This document shows, piece by piece, positions 25,235 through 38,011 of a stretch of DNA of 64,000 nucleotides (its first letter is position 1; each line of letters opens with the position of its first letter). The notes below the pieces were generated by a model, which worked only from the letters and a program-made list of their open reading frames with translations, was not told where the DNA came from and did no database searches. Origin of the DNA: Oreohelix idahoensis (Eukaryota; Mollusca; Gastropoda; Stylommatophora; Oreohelicidae); the NCBI GenBank assembly GCA_024509875.1, contig JAMPIV010012425.1:310001-374000 (forward strand), in the 5' to 3' direction. A program made the translations under genes and the position numbers.

Positions 25235-26745
25235 TTAAACAACAACTCCAGTTCTTATCTCAAATGGTTCTGTAAATTGTCCTTTATGATGAATTTTGCA
25301 TTTTATATCTTAATATTTTGTTTTGATATTAGTTCTAAAAAAATCCAGTTTAACCACTGATGGGTTATAGTTAGGATATATTGCGTCTCTATTTTTTAAA
25401 CAGCATATTCAATTGCTGCCATTTGCTCATGACATAATCCCTCCTGGCCATTCCATTTATATAGTGTGGCGAGATGGACGTTGAATCATTAAGATAGTAT
25501 AGTAGTTCCCAGAAATGGTGAACTTGTGGTAAGAGTAGCACAAGATACGTCAGGTAGTCAACCTCACAGTTCAGTTGTACAGAAGAAGAGAACTGACATG
25601 TAAGTCACCCTCTCGCTGAATTTATCCTATGATTCTAGTGAATGTGAATGTGGCTCAAAATTAATCCATCCCACTTTATGATTAAAATACTGAGAATTGA
25701 ATATAAATTGAATAAGTTCAGATATAAATTTAAATCAGGGTATTTTAATGATTAATTAAATATAATTAAGAAATAAATGGTATCTGGTATAATTTACAAA
25801 AAAAAAAAATTTGTACAGTGGGATTTCAGTAAAAAATAAAAAAGAAAGTTTCTGTAAATAGCTTCTTCACGCACAAATTTCTAAATTTGGTGGTATATTA
25901 GGTGGACTGTGACGAGACGTTTTTCCTGCATTATTTTTCCTTGGTTCAATGGCTTTGGTTTTTCCTTCTCTCTATTACTGTTTCCCCTAGTTTTCTCTCT
26001 CTCATGGTCCCCAGGTAATTTAGCCTGTTTCCCTAAATTTTTTCTCTCTCACGGTCCATCCAATTGTTTCGCCCTTCCCATGCAGGTGATTTGGCATGCG
26101 AGTCATGCTGTCGGGACAGAACTCAATTTACAGGTGTGAGATAAAAAGATTGGATTTCCCATACTGGCTGTGTCAAATCAAACTAGACTCATTTATGCAT
26201 CTAAAGTTTCCTTTTCAGGTTGTTAGCAAACATGAAGACGCCTGAGAAACCACATAAAAATAGAGAACATACAATATTCCCTCACTCTCAGCTAACTGTC
26301 TCCAATGAGTTCCATGTCACCAGTGCGAAATTCAGAGTAGCTATAAAACCAGTTTTGTAAGCTTTGGCCATAGCAAATTCTAAAACAATAGTTAATTTTC
26401 TAGTGCATTCCTAGCTAACAATTTTTAACAAGAGGAGTACAAATTCTGAAAGCTTCTTCAGAAAAAATAGCTATAGACAGGACATCTCTGGTAACACTGA
26501 CCAGAAACAACTTCTGGGAATTTCTGAGCTCAACAAAGGGTCTCTGTTGGAATCAGAAGCTGGGGTTTTTAGCACATTGTCAAGGAAGGCAAACACAGTG
26601 TCCCGATAGTCCGTCGTGGAAACAGACTGAGGGGTTTATAGAAAAAGAGTCACCTCAACCCTTTGGCAATACACTTTGGATCAGCCAAGCACAGATAAGT
26701 CCCAAGGGACTGAAAATCAATTCACGGCTACATAGTAGTTGTATT
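25235..26745. other. No gene seen in intron 1
   Basis: Intronic sequence without recognisable elements. A short imperfect duplication of TTTTCTCTCTC(A)TGGTCC-like sequence lies at 25988-26060. The stretch ends at the target site of the LTR array. Confidence 0.45.
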
Positions 26746-26750
26746 CACGG

Positions 26751-28310
26751 TGTAAAGTGCAATTTTTACTATCTTGCAATATAATACATTTATATACTTA
26801 TTATGTTCGCAAATATTTTGTAAACAAAGTATTTCCTTTTTAAGTGCTTAAGGAGAAGTCATTTTTGAGTTACTTCCCTTGAAAGTAGTTCCGTCATCTT
26901 CGATCGGATTCCGTGGACGATTCTAGGCCTACTGCGATTTATTCTTTGCCTGGGTAGGAATAGATTGTTCTTGCTTCAGTATATCTATGGCCTGAATTTA
27001 TACGTAGTGTTTGTATGAGTAGGACGAGTCTGTCTTATATATGGATATCTTTACATTTCTAAGTCGAACTATGTTGGTTGTCGCTAGAAAAGGTCAAAGG
27101 CTATGCAGCGGAAGTATCGCTAGCAGGGGGTGTGATTCATGGCTGTCATCCTGTCGAATTTTGTTGTAGCCGGCCTATCGCCGAAAAAGTGATCTATAAG
27201 TAAATGGGGAAAAGTGATAGTCATTTAGACATGTTGTATGTACTTTACCCCAGTGTTTATTCTCTTTTGCCAAGGAATGGCAAAGTTATATTTCGCATAG
27301 AAAGGTAAAACCACAATTTATTATGAACTTGGGCTTCGCCATCGTTGTCGATAAGCAGATGCACAGTGGTACTTTTGAAAAGAATATTTATTCAAAGGAA
27401 GATGACATTCCTATGTATCAGCACTAGATTGTATGATATTATTCAATTACCTCTATGAGAGAAGCTATGAAGAAATGAGGACATTTAACGAATGACCAAT
27501 TTTGGTCTGTATCCAATAGTGAGTGAAGCTCACGAGAGAAGCACAGCCATGTTGAAATTCATATACTTTGTATTTATCGAGTGAGAAAAAGGGATGCCTG
27601 TACTATCGCTCGATGAACCAAGAGATCACTGCTACATGTGAGAACCCATGTCTGGGATTCCTATATCTTTATGGAAAATATATATATTGAACTTTACGTG
27701 AAGGGATATTCGCTAGACGAGGTTAGGTCTAGGAGCCTTCCTATATATTGGTTATGGTCTGACGTGCCCAGTCAGTAAAGCCAGATGATTTACATGATGG
27801 AACTCTGAATGCTTATTTACGAATGCTCCATTATGATATTTGCCAAGCATGAATGCTAACTTAAGATGATATTCCTGTGATCAACATTATGCTGTCTATG
27901 TCGACATTTGTTCCTGTAACCATACACGTACTGTCCAAGTGTGCGTCCATTAAATGTTATAAAAAGACCACCGTAGTTCCAGTACTTCTTGAATTCGAAC
28001 AGTGTGAGTATGAGTGATGTACTACCAACCTGTCAACTCTATCGAATCATTCTACCATTCGCGTTCTGACATTCATATACACACTCATTGTCTACACTCA
28101 CATTCTTGTCGGAGCCTCATCACGTTCCAGGACAAGATGACCTGTATGACCAAAACTGTGCTGGGTTTAATGAGTTGACAATCGTTACACTTTACTACAC
28201 CAGTCCCAACATCTACATTTATCAACTGGTGGACATTCACGTCATTTAACAAATAAAGCGTGATTCAACAACTAGTAGCCAGTATGAGTTAACAACTACA
28301 GAGTTTAACA
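26751..28310 (+). repeat. LTR 1 (5' LTR of the array)
   Basis: This 1,560-bp LTR starts TGTAAAGTGC and ends TTTAACA. It contains a TATA box, TATAAAAAG, at 27958-27966 and a polyadenylation signal, AATAAA, at 28252-28257, giving a recognisable U3-R-U5 order. It differs from LTR 3 at roughly a couple of dozen positions by eye, so the insertion is young. Confidence 0.93.
27958..27966 (+). promoter_or_regulatory. TATA box of LTR 1
   Basis: TATAAAAAG lies about 290 bp upstream of the LTR AATAAA signal, in the position expected for the element promoter. The same motif is kept at 36377-36385 (LTR 2) and 45350-45358 (LTR 3). Being in a same-strand intron, it could also start cryptic transcripts into the host gene. 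Confidence 0.6.
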
Positions 28311-29592
28311 ACTGGTGTGCCAGCTTCCTGGGTCAACCTGCACAGTGACCATATTGAGAAGTAAACTACTGAGACCAGACGTTCCTTGGGGTCTGTTACG
28401 ACACACAAATACATCAACAGTACAACTCTACAGTGATGTCAGCGTGACCTGTCCTGTCGAGAGTATGCGGTAACTAGGTCAGCGTTTGTTGACATTTGGT
28501 TCGTTGGACATTTGCCATACAACTGACAGTGTTACACAGCAAGCTTGGTTGAAACATAGAACATTACACATCAGGACTGGAGAATATTTGACAGTGTTTG
28601 CGAAAGGAAATGTTATTGAACTGAGAAGTCCTACATCGATTGTTATCATTCACATCAACGATGGAGCTTCTATTTCTGTGTTGAATTTAAAATAATTAGA
28701 CCAGAAGTATTTGTTTAATAAAGTACCACAGTACTGTACTATTAGGCAGTGTAACTGAGCCTTCATTCCAACACATTCTTTCTGCAACACTCTATTTACA
28801 TCATATTGCCATACTATTTATGCATTTATGTATTTATGTTTAAATATTTATATGTGATATTTGTTTGTATCCAGCGGGTTGTTGTTTTGGTTGGGCGGTG
28901 TCACACAACAGAGTATCCCACGTAATAGAGGGTCTGATGTGTGTGCGTTTCTATAGGTGCAATTTTCTTGATTGAAAATTTGCTGCGACAGCTGTTGCTA
29001 TTAGTGTTAGCTGTGAAGACTGTACTCATTGTTGTTTTTGTAATATTCCTCTGTTCTTTAGTTTGTTTTGATTTGTTTGTAATTTGTTGGTCTACCCTAT
29101 TCTATCTTTCAGTTCTATTCTCAATTTATATTTATATACTGTGGCGTTATTTGTATTTGTTATCCTCTTGCGGTTTATCTTTTATTGTTTTTCCCATTTG
29201 ATTTATTTCATTTCCGCAAATGTTTTCATGTTCTTCTGTATAACTGTTTTGTTTTGTGCCTGATCGACATACACTATTTTAAATATAGTTGATCATATAA
29301 ATTGATGTACAAGAATCAACTGATAGTTAATTGCTATTACTAAAGGTACACAGTTGATGATATAAAACACTATTTCTGGTGCACTGCACTTATATTATAG
29401 AGTGAACCAGCAACTTATAGCTGTTATTATATAAGGATTTATACAAGACCTTTGTAAGGCTTGTTTCCCACAGTGATTGGGATAGTTAAGTACTATTTTC
29501 CACAGGTTAAAAAGTTATCATACAAGGTCTTTGATTAAGACTAAGAAAGTGAATTTATTTACTTTTGCAAATTACTGATCTTATTAGACAAG
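28311..29592 (+). other. Untranslated leader of element copy 1
   Basis: About 1.28 kb separate LTR 1 from the gag ATG. A primer-binding-site candidate starting TGGTGTGCC lies 2 nt after the LTR end (28313); the matching tRNA was not identified. Two open frames, 28486-28695 and 28941-29201, recur in copy 2 but open with TTG and GTG rather than ATG, so they are not counted as genes. The second would encode a very hydrophobic peptide. Confidence 0.6.
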
Positions 29593-30997
29593 ATGTCTAC
29601 ATTAGATTATTTTATCACACAAGGCAGGGCTCTTGATAAGACTGGTCAGCAATTAGAAGAATGGGCAGTTGCTCAATATGACAAAGCATTAGCTGCAGAA
29701 GAGAGAGAAAACTTGCTGCTGCTGCTGAAGAAAGAAAAGCATTGATTGAGGAGAAAAAATTAGCAGCTGAGGAAAAAAAATTACAAAGAGAGGATGAACA
29801 AAAGAAATTGCAGATACAGACTGATGAAAAAAGATTCGAGAGGGAAAGGAAAAAAGAGAGAAAAAAAAGGATGAAGCTGCTGCAGAAGAGAGAAAATTAC
29901 AAGCTGAAGCTCAAGAGAAAAAAGCAATAAGAGAACATGAACACCAAAAAGAACTTTTAGCATTTGAGTTAGAAAAGTTAAAGTTAACAAACATAAGTGA
30001 TGGTAATCAAGCATCTGGTGGTAATGGTAAACCCTTTACTTACAAGGTCAAGGTACCAGCGTTCAACCCTTCCAGTGATGACATAACATTCTGGCTAAAT
30101 AGATTTGAACGCTCGTGTCGAGCCCATAATGTGGACAAATCACAATATGCTAACCAGTTATCAGAAAATCTGAAAGGTGATTCTCTGACTAGTTTAAGTT
30201 TGGTTGAAGAGGCTGACAAAGATAACTATGATGTTATTAGGGCAGCCTTATTAAAGAAGTATCAGTTGTCTGAAGAGGGTTATCGGAAGTTGTTTAAGAC
30301 AATGGTGCCTGAGGCAGGTGTAGAATTCTCAGAATTCATTGCAAGGACACGTCTTACATTTGATCGTTGGATTGAGCTATCCAAAACAGAAAAGACTTAT
30401 GAAGCCCTTATGGACTTGATACTCAGAGACAAGATTATGTCAAGTATAAATAAACCTTTCCTCGAATTCTTACATGAGCGTAAACCTAAGTCTCTAAAAG
30501 AAATGGAACAGTATTGTACCCAATACGTCACTGCACATCCGGACGTAGCTATTAGCAACAGTAAGGTTAAAGAAGGTATGCCAGTTGCTTCTGCAACACC
30601 ATACAACCCTAATCACTCTCACAAATTCCAAGGACCTCAAAATAAGTTTAATAAAAAAGGTAACTATTACAGTTATCAGAACCAAGGTAACCAATCATTT
30701 CAGGGTTCTTCTTCGAATACCTGGAGAAGAGCTGACAGCCCTCGATTCAGGGGTGGTCATAATTACAGGAACTTTCGCAAAGGAAGTCATTCTAGAAACT
30801 ATCCAAGTTTTCCTTCAGGATTACAGAGATCATGGAGAACTAGACAGGAATTTGAAGGAGTGTATAATTCGACCCGGGATTTGGCGGATACTCATGGGGG
30901 TACCTCCGAAATCGGAGAGTATTTGCCTGAATGGCGAGGGACACCTGTCTCTGTACAAGTAAAAAGGGATACTCACGTAAAATCAATGTCAGGTTAG
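29593..30997 (+). pseudogene. gag: Gag of copy 1 (frameshifted)
   Basis: This is the structural capsid gene of the element; family Gag proteins assemble cytoplasmic particles around the RNA. It starts at the same ATG as copy 2 (MSTLDYFITQGRALDKTGQQ). An extra AG in the repeat near 29701-29711, and further small length changes at 29840-29880, break the frame within the Lys/Glu-rich coiled-coil region. The core is open again from before 30131, with FSEFIARTRLTFDRWIEL and FLEFLHERKPKSLKEMEQYC. An Asn/Arg/Gly-rich tail follows. At 30817 the Gag sequence is cut by the retroposed insertion at 30818-31054, after which the frame ends at 30997. No CCHC zinc knuckle is seen. Compared with copy 2, the core is nearly identical. 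Confidence 0.85.
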
Positions 30998-31054
30998 ACA
31001 TGATTAACCAAACCGGGCGTACGCCCGAAAAAAAAAAAAAAAAAAAAAAAAAAA
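30818..31054 (+). mobile_element. Poly(A)-tailed retroposed insertion in gag copy 1
   Basis: A 237-bp segment ending in 27 A is flanked by a perfect 28-bp direct repeat (30790-30817 and 31055-31082), as expected for a target duplication made by a poly(A)-dependent LINE. Just before the tail lies the perfect palindrome GGGCGTACGCCC (31015-31026). The source was not recognised. Fragments of the same sequence appear in the scrambled stretch of copy 2 (39242-39840), so it may predate the tandem duplication. Confidence 0.65.
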
Positions 31055-31082
31055 TTCTAGAAACTATCCAAGTTTTCCTTCA

Positions 31083-34000
31083 TGGAGACAACAGGATCAT
31101 AATTACCGAGATACTCATTATAATGAATATGATGATAGTAACCAAAGGAGCTATGATTCAAACCCGAGTAGGGGTTATAATAGTGGAAACAATGATAAGT
31201 ACAGAGGCAATAATAACAGAGGTAGAGCACAATTCAAAAAAACATAAAGCTCATTACCAGGCGAACTCTGCACAGCAAGAGTCCCACGAAGCCTATAAAC
31301 AAAATAAAGATAATGATGACTCTAATAATATGGCATGTGCCGCTTTTGATTTTGGGAGAGCATCTCAGTGCCCCCAATGCAAAACATTATTTGAGCCAAC
31401 CACAGTGTCTACTTTAAGCTGTGGGCATCCTCTTCCCGCTCTTCCTGCGTCAATCGCGCATGATGGGAGAGGTTCTCTTGTCTTACACAAAGGTTTAGTA
31501 AATGACAATCCAGTCTCAGTACTTTTTGATTCTGGATGCACAACTATTGGGGTTAGGCAGTCACTCATAGATCCTTCTCATTCTACAGGCAAAGTAGTCA
31601 AATGCGTAACATTTGGCGGCACCATAGAGAAATACTCTACCGCTATCATTAGGATTGCTACTCCTTTCTTCACAGGAGATGTACACGCATGTCTTTTGCC
31701 GAATCCGATCGCTGATCTTATCATCGGTCGCATTCACGGAGTCAAAGAATGCACTCCGGAGCAAATTTCCGTTTGGGAAAATCAAAATATGCAATCTGCT
31801 AATGCGGTAGTCACTAGAGCTCAAGCTCTCAATATGCCTGAAACTTCATCTGTTGAAGATAATGAAGTGCATAACCAAGATGATCCCTTGGTAATTTCTC
31901 GTGACTCGTTTATAAAACAACAAGAAGAAGATCCGACTCTTAAGAAATTCTTCACTCTTGTAACGAAAGGTGATCCGAATAAAGATTCAAATTGTAAATC
32001 TTGGATTACAATGAAGAATGGCGTACTTGTACGTATGGTGCAAGACTCCACTAAGTCAAGTCATTCTCAGATTCTTGTACCCAAGAATTTGAGAGTTAAG
32101 ATCTTACAACATGCACACGACTCTCAGTGTGCTGGTCACATGGGTTTTTCCCGTACAAAGTCAAGAGTTCTTGCGGCTTTCTTTTGGCCTTTTGTGAACA
32201 AGGACATACGGATCTATTGTCGATCCTGTAAAGTATGTCAAGAAGTCAAATCCAAAGGTCCTCGTCATGCTGCGCCTATTCAGGCTGCAGATATTCCTAT
32301 TCGTCCATTCCAGAAAATGGCGATAGACATCATTGGTCCATTCAAGATCAAATCTGCTAGAGGACATCAGTTTATCTTAACGTGTGTAGACATGTGCACA
32401 CGTTGGCCAGAGGCTATCCCTCTAAAGAGCATTACTACCGCTGACATTGCAGATGCTCTTTGGCTTATATTTTCTCGGCTGGGATTCCCCGGAGAAATAT
32501 TATCAGATCATGGCACCCAACTGATATCGGATACCATGTCTCAAGTAATGTCTACTCTACAGATAGAGAGATCTTTGAGTAGCATCTATCATCCTATGTC
32601 CAATGGGATGGTCGAGCGACTAAATAGAACACTTAAGAACTTATTAGGGAAGATAACTGAGGATCATCCTCAAGATTGGGATAGGGTTTTACCCGCGGCC
32701 CTCTTCGCGTACAGAGAGGTCCCCAATGAACATACAGGGTTTTCTCCCTTTGAACTTGTCTTTGGCGCGCGACCGCGCGGCCCAATGTCTTTGCTGCATG
32801 ATCTTATAACAGCTGACAATATTGACGATGACACAAAATCTTCTTACGAGTATGTCATCGCGCTGAGACAGAAGATTATCGAAGCATGCAAATTGGCAAC
32901 GTCCTCTTCTGAATTTGCTAAGCAGAAGGCAAGACAATTTGCTAATAAGAAGAGAACTTTACGACAACTTTGTCCTGGTGACAAAGCATTTGTTTTGCTA
33001 CCTTGTCGTGAAAATAGACTCCTTATTAGTTGGAAAGGTCCGTACGATATAATATCGAAAATTTCAGATGTTGACTACATCGTCGATATTAACGGGAAGC
33101 ATAAAACCTTCCACATCAATATGCTTACGGAGTTCCATGAACGTCCTGACTATCTACAGCCTATTTTCCAGGCAACGGACGATTCTCATGTCAAACATGG
33201 TCATTACTCATCACTGTCTGTAATACAGGATGAGGAAACAAGTTTTTCGGATGTTAATCTTCCGCTTCCAATGATCCCACTTCATTCTAGTGAATCATGG
33301 AAAGACGTTACTGTTTCTCCTGATTTGTCTCTAGGAGAACGGCGACAAGTTTCGTCTATGTTACAAACATTTCAGGATGTCCTCACTGACATCCCTGGAC
33401 AAACTCATGTCATTGAGCATGACATTGTTCTAACTGAACATACTCCAATTAGGGTTAGACCTTATCCTATCCCTATACATTTCCAAACACAGGTTGAAAA
33501 GGAGTTGGATGAAATGATAGATTTACAAATAATCGAACCATCCACTTCTGCATATTCTTCGCCGATGGTTATTGTTCGAAAAAGAGACAATAACATACGT
33601 CTTTGCGTTGACTATCGCAAATTGAATCAAGTTACGAAGTTCGATGCTGAACCTATGCCTTTACTAGAAGAACTACTTACTCGTCTTTCTAAATCGCATT
33701 TTTTCACTAAACTTGATTTGTCTAAAGGATATTGGCAAGTTCCATTATCCGAACGCGCCAAACCTCTTACCGCTTTCTCTACTCCCAGAGGCCTTTTCCA
33801 ATGGAATTTTATGCCTTTCGGCCTTATGAACGCACCAGCTACATTTGTACGCATGATGCGTCGAATCCTATCGTATCGGTCAGATGTCATTGCTTATCTA
33901 GACGACATCTGTCTTTTCAGCGATACTTGGGAAGATCACTATTCAGGGTTAGTTGAATTATTATCAACTCTGCGTGAGTATAACCTGACAGCAAAACCAT

Positions 34001-34710
34001 CTAAAGCTTGTATTGGCTTTAGCGAAATTGCTTTCTTAGGCCATCGAGTAGGTCACGGTTTCTTGAAGACAGAAGACCATAATATCACTAAGATACTTAA
34101 CATCTCTATCCCTAGGACTAAAAAGCAAGTGCGAAGTCTTTTAGGTCTCATACAATTTTATGGACGTTTCATTCCGAATCTGTCCTCTATCATGGCACCT
34201 CTCTCTACACTATTAAAGAAAGGGTCGCCTAACATGGTTCACTGGTCTCATGAATGCCAATCTTCACTAGAGAAGATCAAAACTATGTTTTCATCACCAC
34301 CTATTTTAGTGTTACCTACAACAGATAAGACATTTGTTCTTCGTAGTGACGCTTCATCCACTGGGATTGGAGCGGCACTAATGCAAGAGTACTCTGGAAC
34401 TCTGCATCCTGTAATGTATATATCCAGAAAACTTAATGCTGCAGAAAGGAATTACTCGGTTTTAGACCGTGAATTATTGGCAATGGTTTGGTCAATTCTC
34501 AAACTCCAAAGATTCCTTCTGGGCGCGCATTTCGTAGTGGAAACTGACCAAAAAGCTCTTACGGCTATCCAAAGTAAGAACTTGAAGAGCTCGAGATCAA
34601 CTCGATACGCAATCGCTCTTCAACCTTTTCATTTCTCGGTACGAGCTATCCGTGGTTCAGAAAATGTGATGGCGGACATTCTGTCCAGATGCCCACATGA
34701 TGCCACTTAA
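31083..34710 (+). CDS. pol: Pol of copy 1: protease-integrase-RT-RNase H
   Basis: This is the enzymatic polyprotein of the LTR element. The open frame in this region begins upstream at an ATG at 30931 inside the retroposed insertion, which is not the native start; an extra A near 31240 also shifts the junction with Gag. Order, numbering from 30931: a CPQC...CGH cysteine motif; aspartic protease with FDSG (Asp200) and ADLIIGR; integrase HHCC zinc domain (H, H, CRSCKVC); DDE core Asp466, Asp526 and Glu562 with exact D-35-E spacing; reverse transcriptase with FMPFGLMNAPATF and YLDD (Asp991, 992); RNase H acidic residues Asp1140, Glu1181, Asp1206 and Asp1249. Integrase precedes RT, which marks it as Gmr1-type. 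All catalytic residues are intact, and the stop is at 34708-34710. Confidence 0.9.
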
Positions 34711-35162
34711 CTGTTAAATATTGGTTTTTTTTTAATATGTATAACTTTACAACAGTTATTTTTTGTTTCTTTACTAAGATACACATTTGTAATTTAATAA
34801 TAGAATGATGGTATCGCTACTTAGCGGTTTATTGATGTTTATTCACCGCTGTTCTTTGATGATTGTTTCTTCATAAATCATAAATTTAAGATTATAGTGT
34901 GAATTTTTGGTATGCATTGTATAATTACCAGAATTGTATTATACGTACATCACACCTTCCTGGAAACATTTATTCGTAGAGAAACAATTTCTCTCAGATT
35001 TTGAGATATATTCTCACCGGTCATATTAGGAATTATAGTTATTCCTGATATTTTCATCTGCGCAGTATTCTTGCGTTGTGAGCCTATTCTACGTTGCTCC
35101 TAGATGTATTTAAAAAAAAAAAAAAAATTTTTTTTTTTTTTTCCCGGGAGGTGTGGTAAGAC
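34711..35162 (+). other. 3' non-coding region and polypurine-like tract, copy 1
   Basis: This 450-bp non-coding region follows pol. It ends with an A-run/T-run block (about 35112-35142) and then GGGAGGTGTGGTAAGAC, a purine-rich tract ending at 35162 immediately before LTR 2. That is the place where plus-strand DNA priming occurs in LTR elements. The same layout is present at 43697-44142 in copy 2. Confidence 0.6.
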
Positions 35163-36731
35163 TGTAAAGTGCAATTTTTACTATCTTGCAATATAATACA
35201 TTTATATACTTATTATGTTCGCAAATATTTTGTAAACAAAGTATTTCCTTTTTAAGTGCTTAAGGAGAAGTCATTTTTGAGTTACTTCCCTTGAAAGTAG
35301 TTCCGTCATCTTCGATCGGACTCCGCGGACGATTCTAGGCCTACTGCGATTTATTCTTTGGCTGGGTAGGAATAGATTGTTCTTGCTTCAGTATATCTAT
35401 GGCCTGAATTTATACGTAGTGTTTGTATGAGTAGGACGAGTCTGTCTTATATATGGATATCTTTACATTTCTAAGTCGAACTATGTTGGTTGTCGCTAGA
35501 AAAGGTCAAAGGCTATGCAGCGGAAGTATCGCTAGCAGGGGTGTGATTCATGGCTGTCATCCTGTCGGGATGTCGAATTTTGTTGTAGCCGGCTTATCGC
35601 CGAAAAAGTGATCTATAAGTAAATGGGGAAAAGTGATAGTCATTTAGACATGTTGTATGTACTTTACCCCAGTGTTTATTCTCTTTTGCCAAGGAATGGC
35701 AAAGTTATATTTCGCATAGAAAGGTAAAACCACAATTTATTATGAACTTGGGCTTCGCCATCGTTGTCGATAAGCAGATGCACAGTGGTACTTTTGAAAA
35801 GAATATTTATTCAAAGGAAGATGACATTCCTATGTATCAGCACTAGATTGTATGATATTATTCAATTACCTCTATGAGAGAAGCTATGAAGAAATGAGGA
35901 CATTTAACGAATGACCAATTTTGGTCTGTATCCAATAGTGAGTGAAGCTCACGAGAGAAGCACAGCCATGTTGAAATTCATATACTTTGTATTTATCGAG
36001 TGAGAAAAAGGGATGCCTGTACTATCGCTCGATGAACCAAGAGATCACTGCTACATGTGAGAACCCATGTCTGGGATTCCTATATCTTTATGGAAAATAT
36101 ATATATTGAACTTTACGTGAAGGGATATTCGCTAGACGAGGTTAGGTCTAGGAGCCTTCCTATATATTGGTTATGGTCTGACGTGCCCAGTCAGTAAAGC
36201 CAGATGATTTACATGATGGAACTCTGAATGCTTATTTACGAATGCTCCATTATGATATTTGCCAAGCATGAATGCTAACTTAAGATGATATTCCTGTGAT
36301 CAACATTATGCTGTCTATGTCGACATTTGTTCCTGTAACCATACACGTACTGTCCAAGTGTGCGTCCATTAAATGTTATAAAAAGACCACCGTAGTTCCA
36401 GTACTTCTTGAATTCGAACAGTGTGAGTATGAGTGATGTACTACCAACCTGTCAACTCTATCGAATCATTCTACCATTCGCGTTCTGACATTCATATACA
36501 CACTCATTGTCTACACTCACATTCTTGTCGGAGCCTCATCACGTTCCAGGACAAGATGACCTGTATGACCAAAACTGTGCTGGTTTAATGAGTTGACAAT
36601 CGTTACACTTTACTACACCAGTCCCAACATCTACATTTATCAACTGGTGGACATTCACGTCATTTAACAAATAAAGCGTGATTCAACAACTAGTAGCCAG
36701 TATGAGTTAACAACTACGACAGAGTTTAACA
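35163..36731 (+). repeat. LTR 2 (shared middle LTR)
   Basis: This 1,569-bp LTR serves as the 3' LTR of copy 1 and the 5' LTR of copy 2. It has private changes compared with both LTR 1 and LTR 3, including a 7-bp insertion (GGGATGT-like) near 35569 and a 3-bp insertion near 36718. No target duplication flanks it, as expected for a shared LTR. Confidence 0.92.
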
Positions 36732-38011
36732 ACTGGTGTGCCAGCTTCCTGGGTCAACCTGCACAGTGACCATATTGAGAAGTAAACTACTGAGACCAGA
36801 CGTTCCTTGGGGTCTGTTACGACACACAAATACATCAACAGTACAACTCTACAGTGATGTCAGCGTGACCTGTCCTGTCGAGAGTATGCAGTAACTAGGT
36901 CAGCGTTTGTTGACATTTGGTTCGTTGGACATTTGCCATACAACTGACAGTGTTACACAGCAAGCTTGGTTGAAACATAGAACATTACACATCAGGACTG
37001 GAGAATATTTGACAGTGTTTGCGAAAGGAAATGTTATTGAACTGAGAAGTCCTACATCGATTGTTATCATTCACATCAACGATGGAGCTTCTATTTCTGT
37101 GTTGAATTTAAAATAATTAGACCAGAAGTATTTGTTTAATAAAGTACCACAGTACTGTACTATTAGGCAGTGTAACTGAGCCTTCATTCCAACACATTCT
37201 TTCTGCAACACTCTATTTACATCATATTGCCATACTATTTATGCATTTATGTATTTATGTTTAAATATTTATATGTGATATTTGTTTGTATCCAGCGGGT
37301 TGTTGTTTTGGTTGGGCGGTGTCACACAACAGAGTATCCCACGTAATAGAGGGTCTGATGTGTGCGTTTCTATAGGTGCAATTTTCTTGATTGAAAATTT
37401 GCTGCGACAGCTGTTGCTATTAGTGTTAGCTGTGAAGACTGTACTCATTGTTGTTTTTGTAATATTCCTCTGTTCTTTAGTTTGTTTTGATTTGTTTGTA
37501 ATTTGTTGGTCTACCCTATTCTATCTTTCAGTTCTATTCTCAATTTATATTTATATACTGTGGCGTTATTTGTATTTGTTATCCTCTTGCGGTTTATCTT
37601 TTATTGTTTTTCCCATTTGATTTATTTCATTTCCGCAAATGTTTTCATGTTCTTCTGTATAACTGTTTTGTTTTGTGCCTGATCGACATACACTATTTAA
37701 AATATAGTTGATCATATAAATTGATGTACAAGAATCAACTGATAGTTAATTGCTATTACTAAAGGTACACAGTTGATGATATAAAACACTATTTCTGGTG
37801 CACTGCACTTATATTATAGAGTGAACCAGCAACTTATAGCTGTTATTATATAAGGATTTATACAAGACCTTTGTAAGGCTTGTTTCCCACAGTGATTGGG
37901 ATAGTTAAGTACTATTTTCCACAGGTTAAAAAGTTATCATACAAGGTCTTTGATTAAGACTAAGAAAGTGAATTTATTTACTTTTGCAAATTACTGATCT
38001 TATTAGACAAG
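36732..38011 (+). other. Untranslated leader of element copy 2
   Basis: This is nearly identical to 28311-29592, including the TGGTGTGCC primer-site candidate 2 nt after the LTR. The two non-ATG frames are preserved: 36907-37116, and a hydrophobic frame extended to 37282-37620 by a 2-bp difference. Confidence 0.6.

Noticed and set aside
28486..29201. Small leader frames as element genes.
   Set aside because: They start with TTG and GTG, not ATG; identity between copies is explained by recent duplication.
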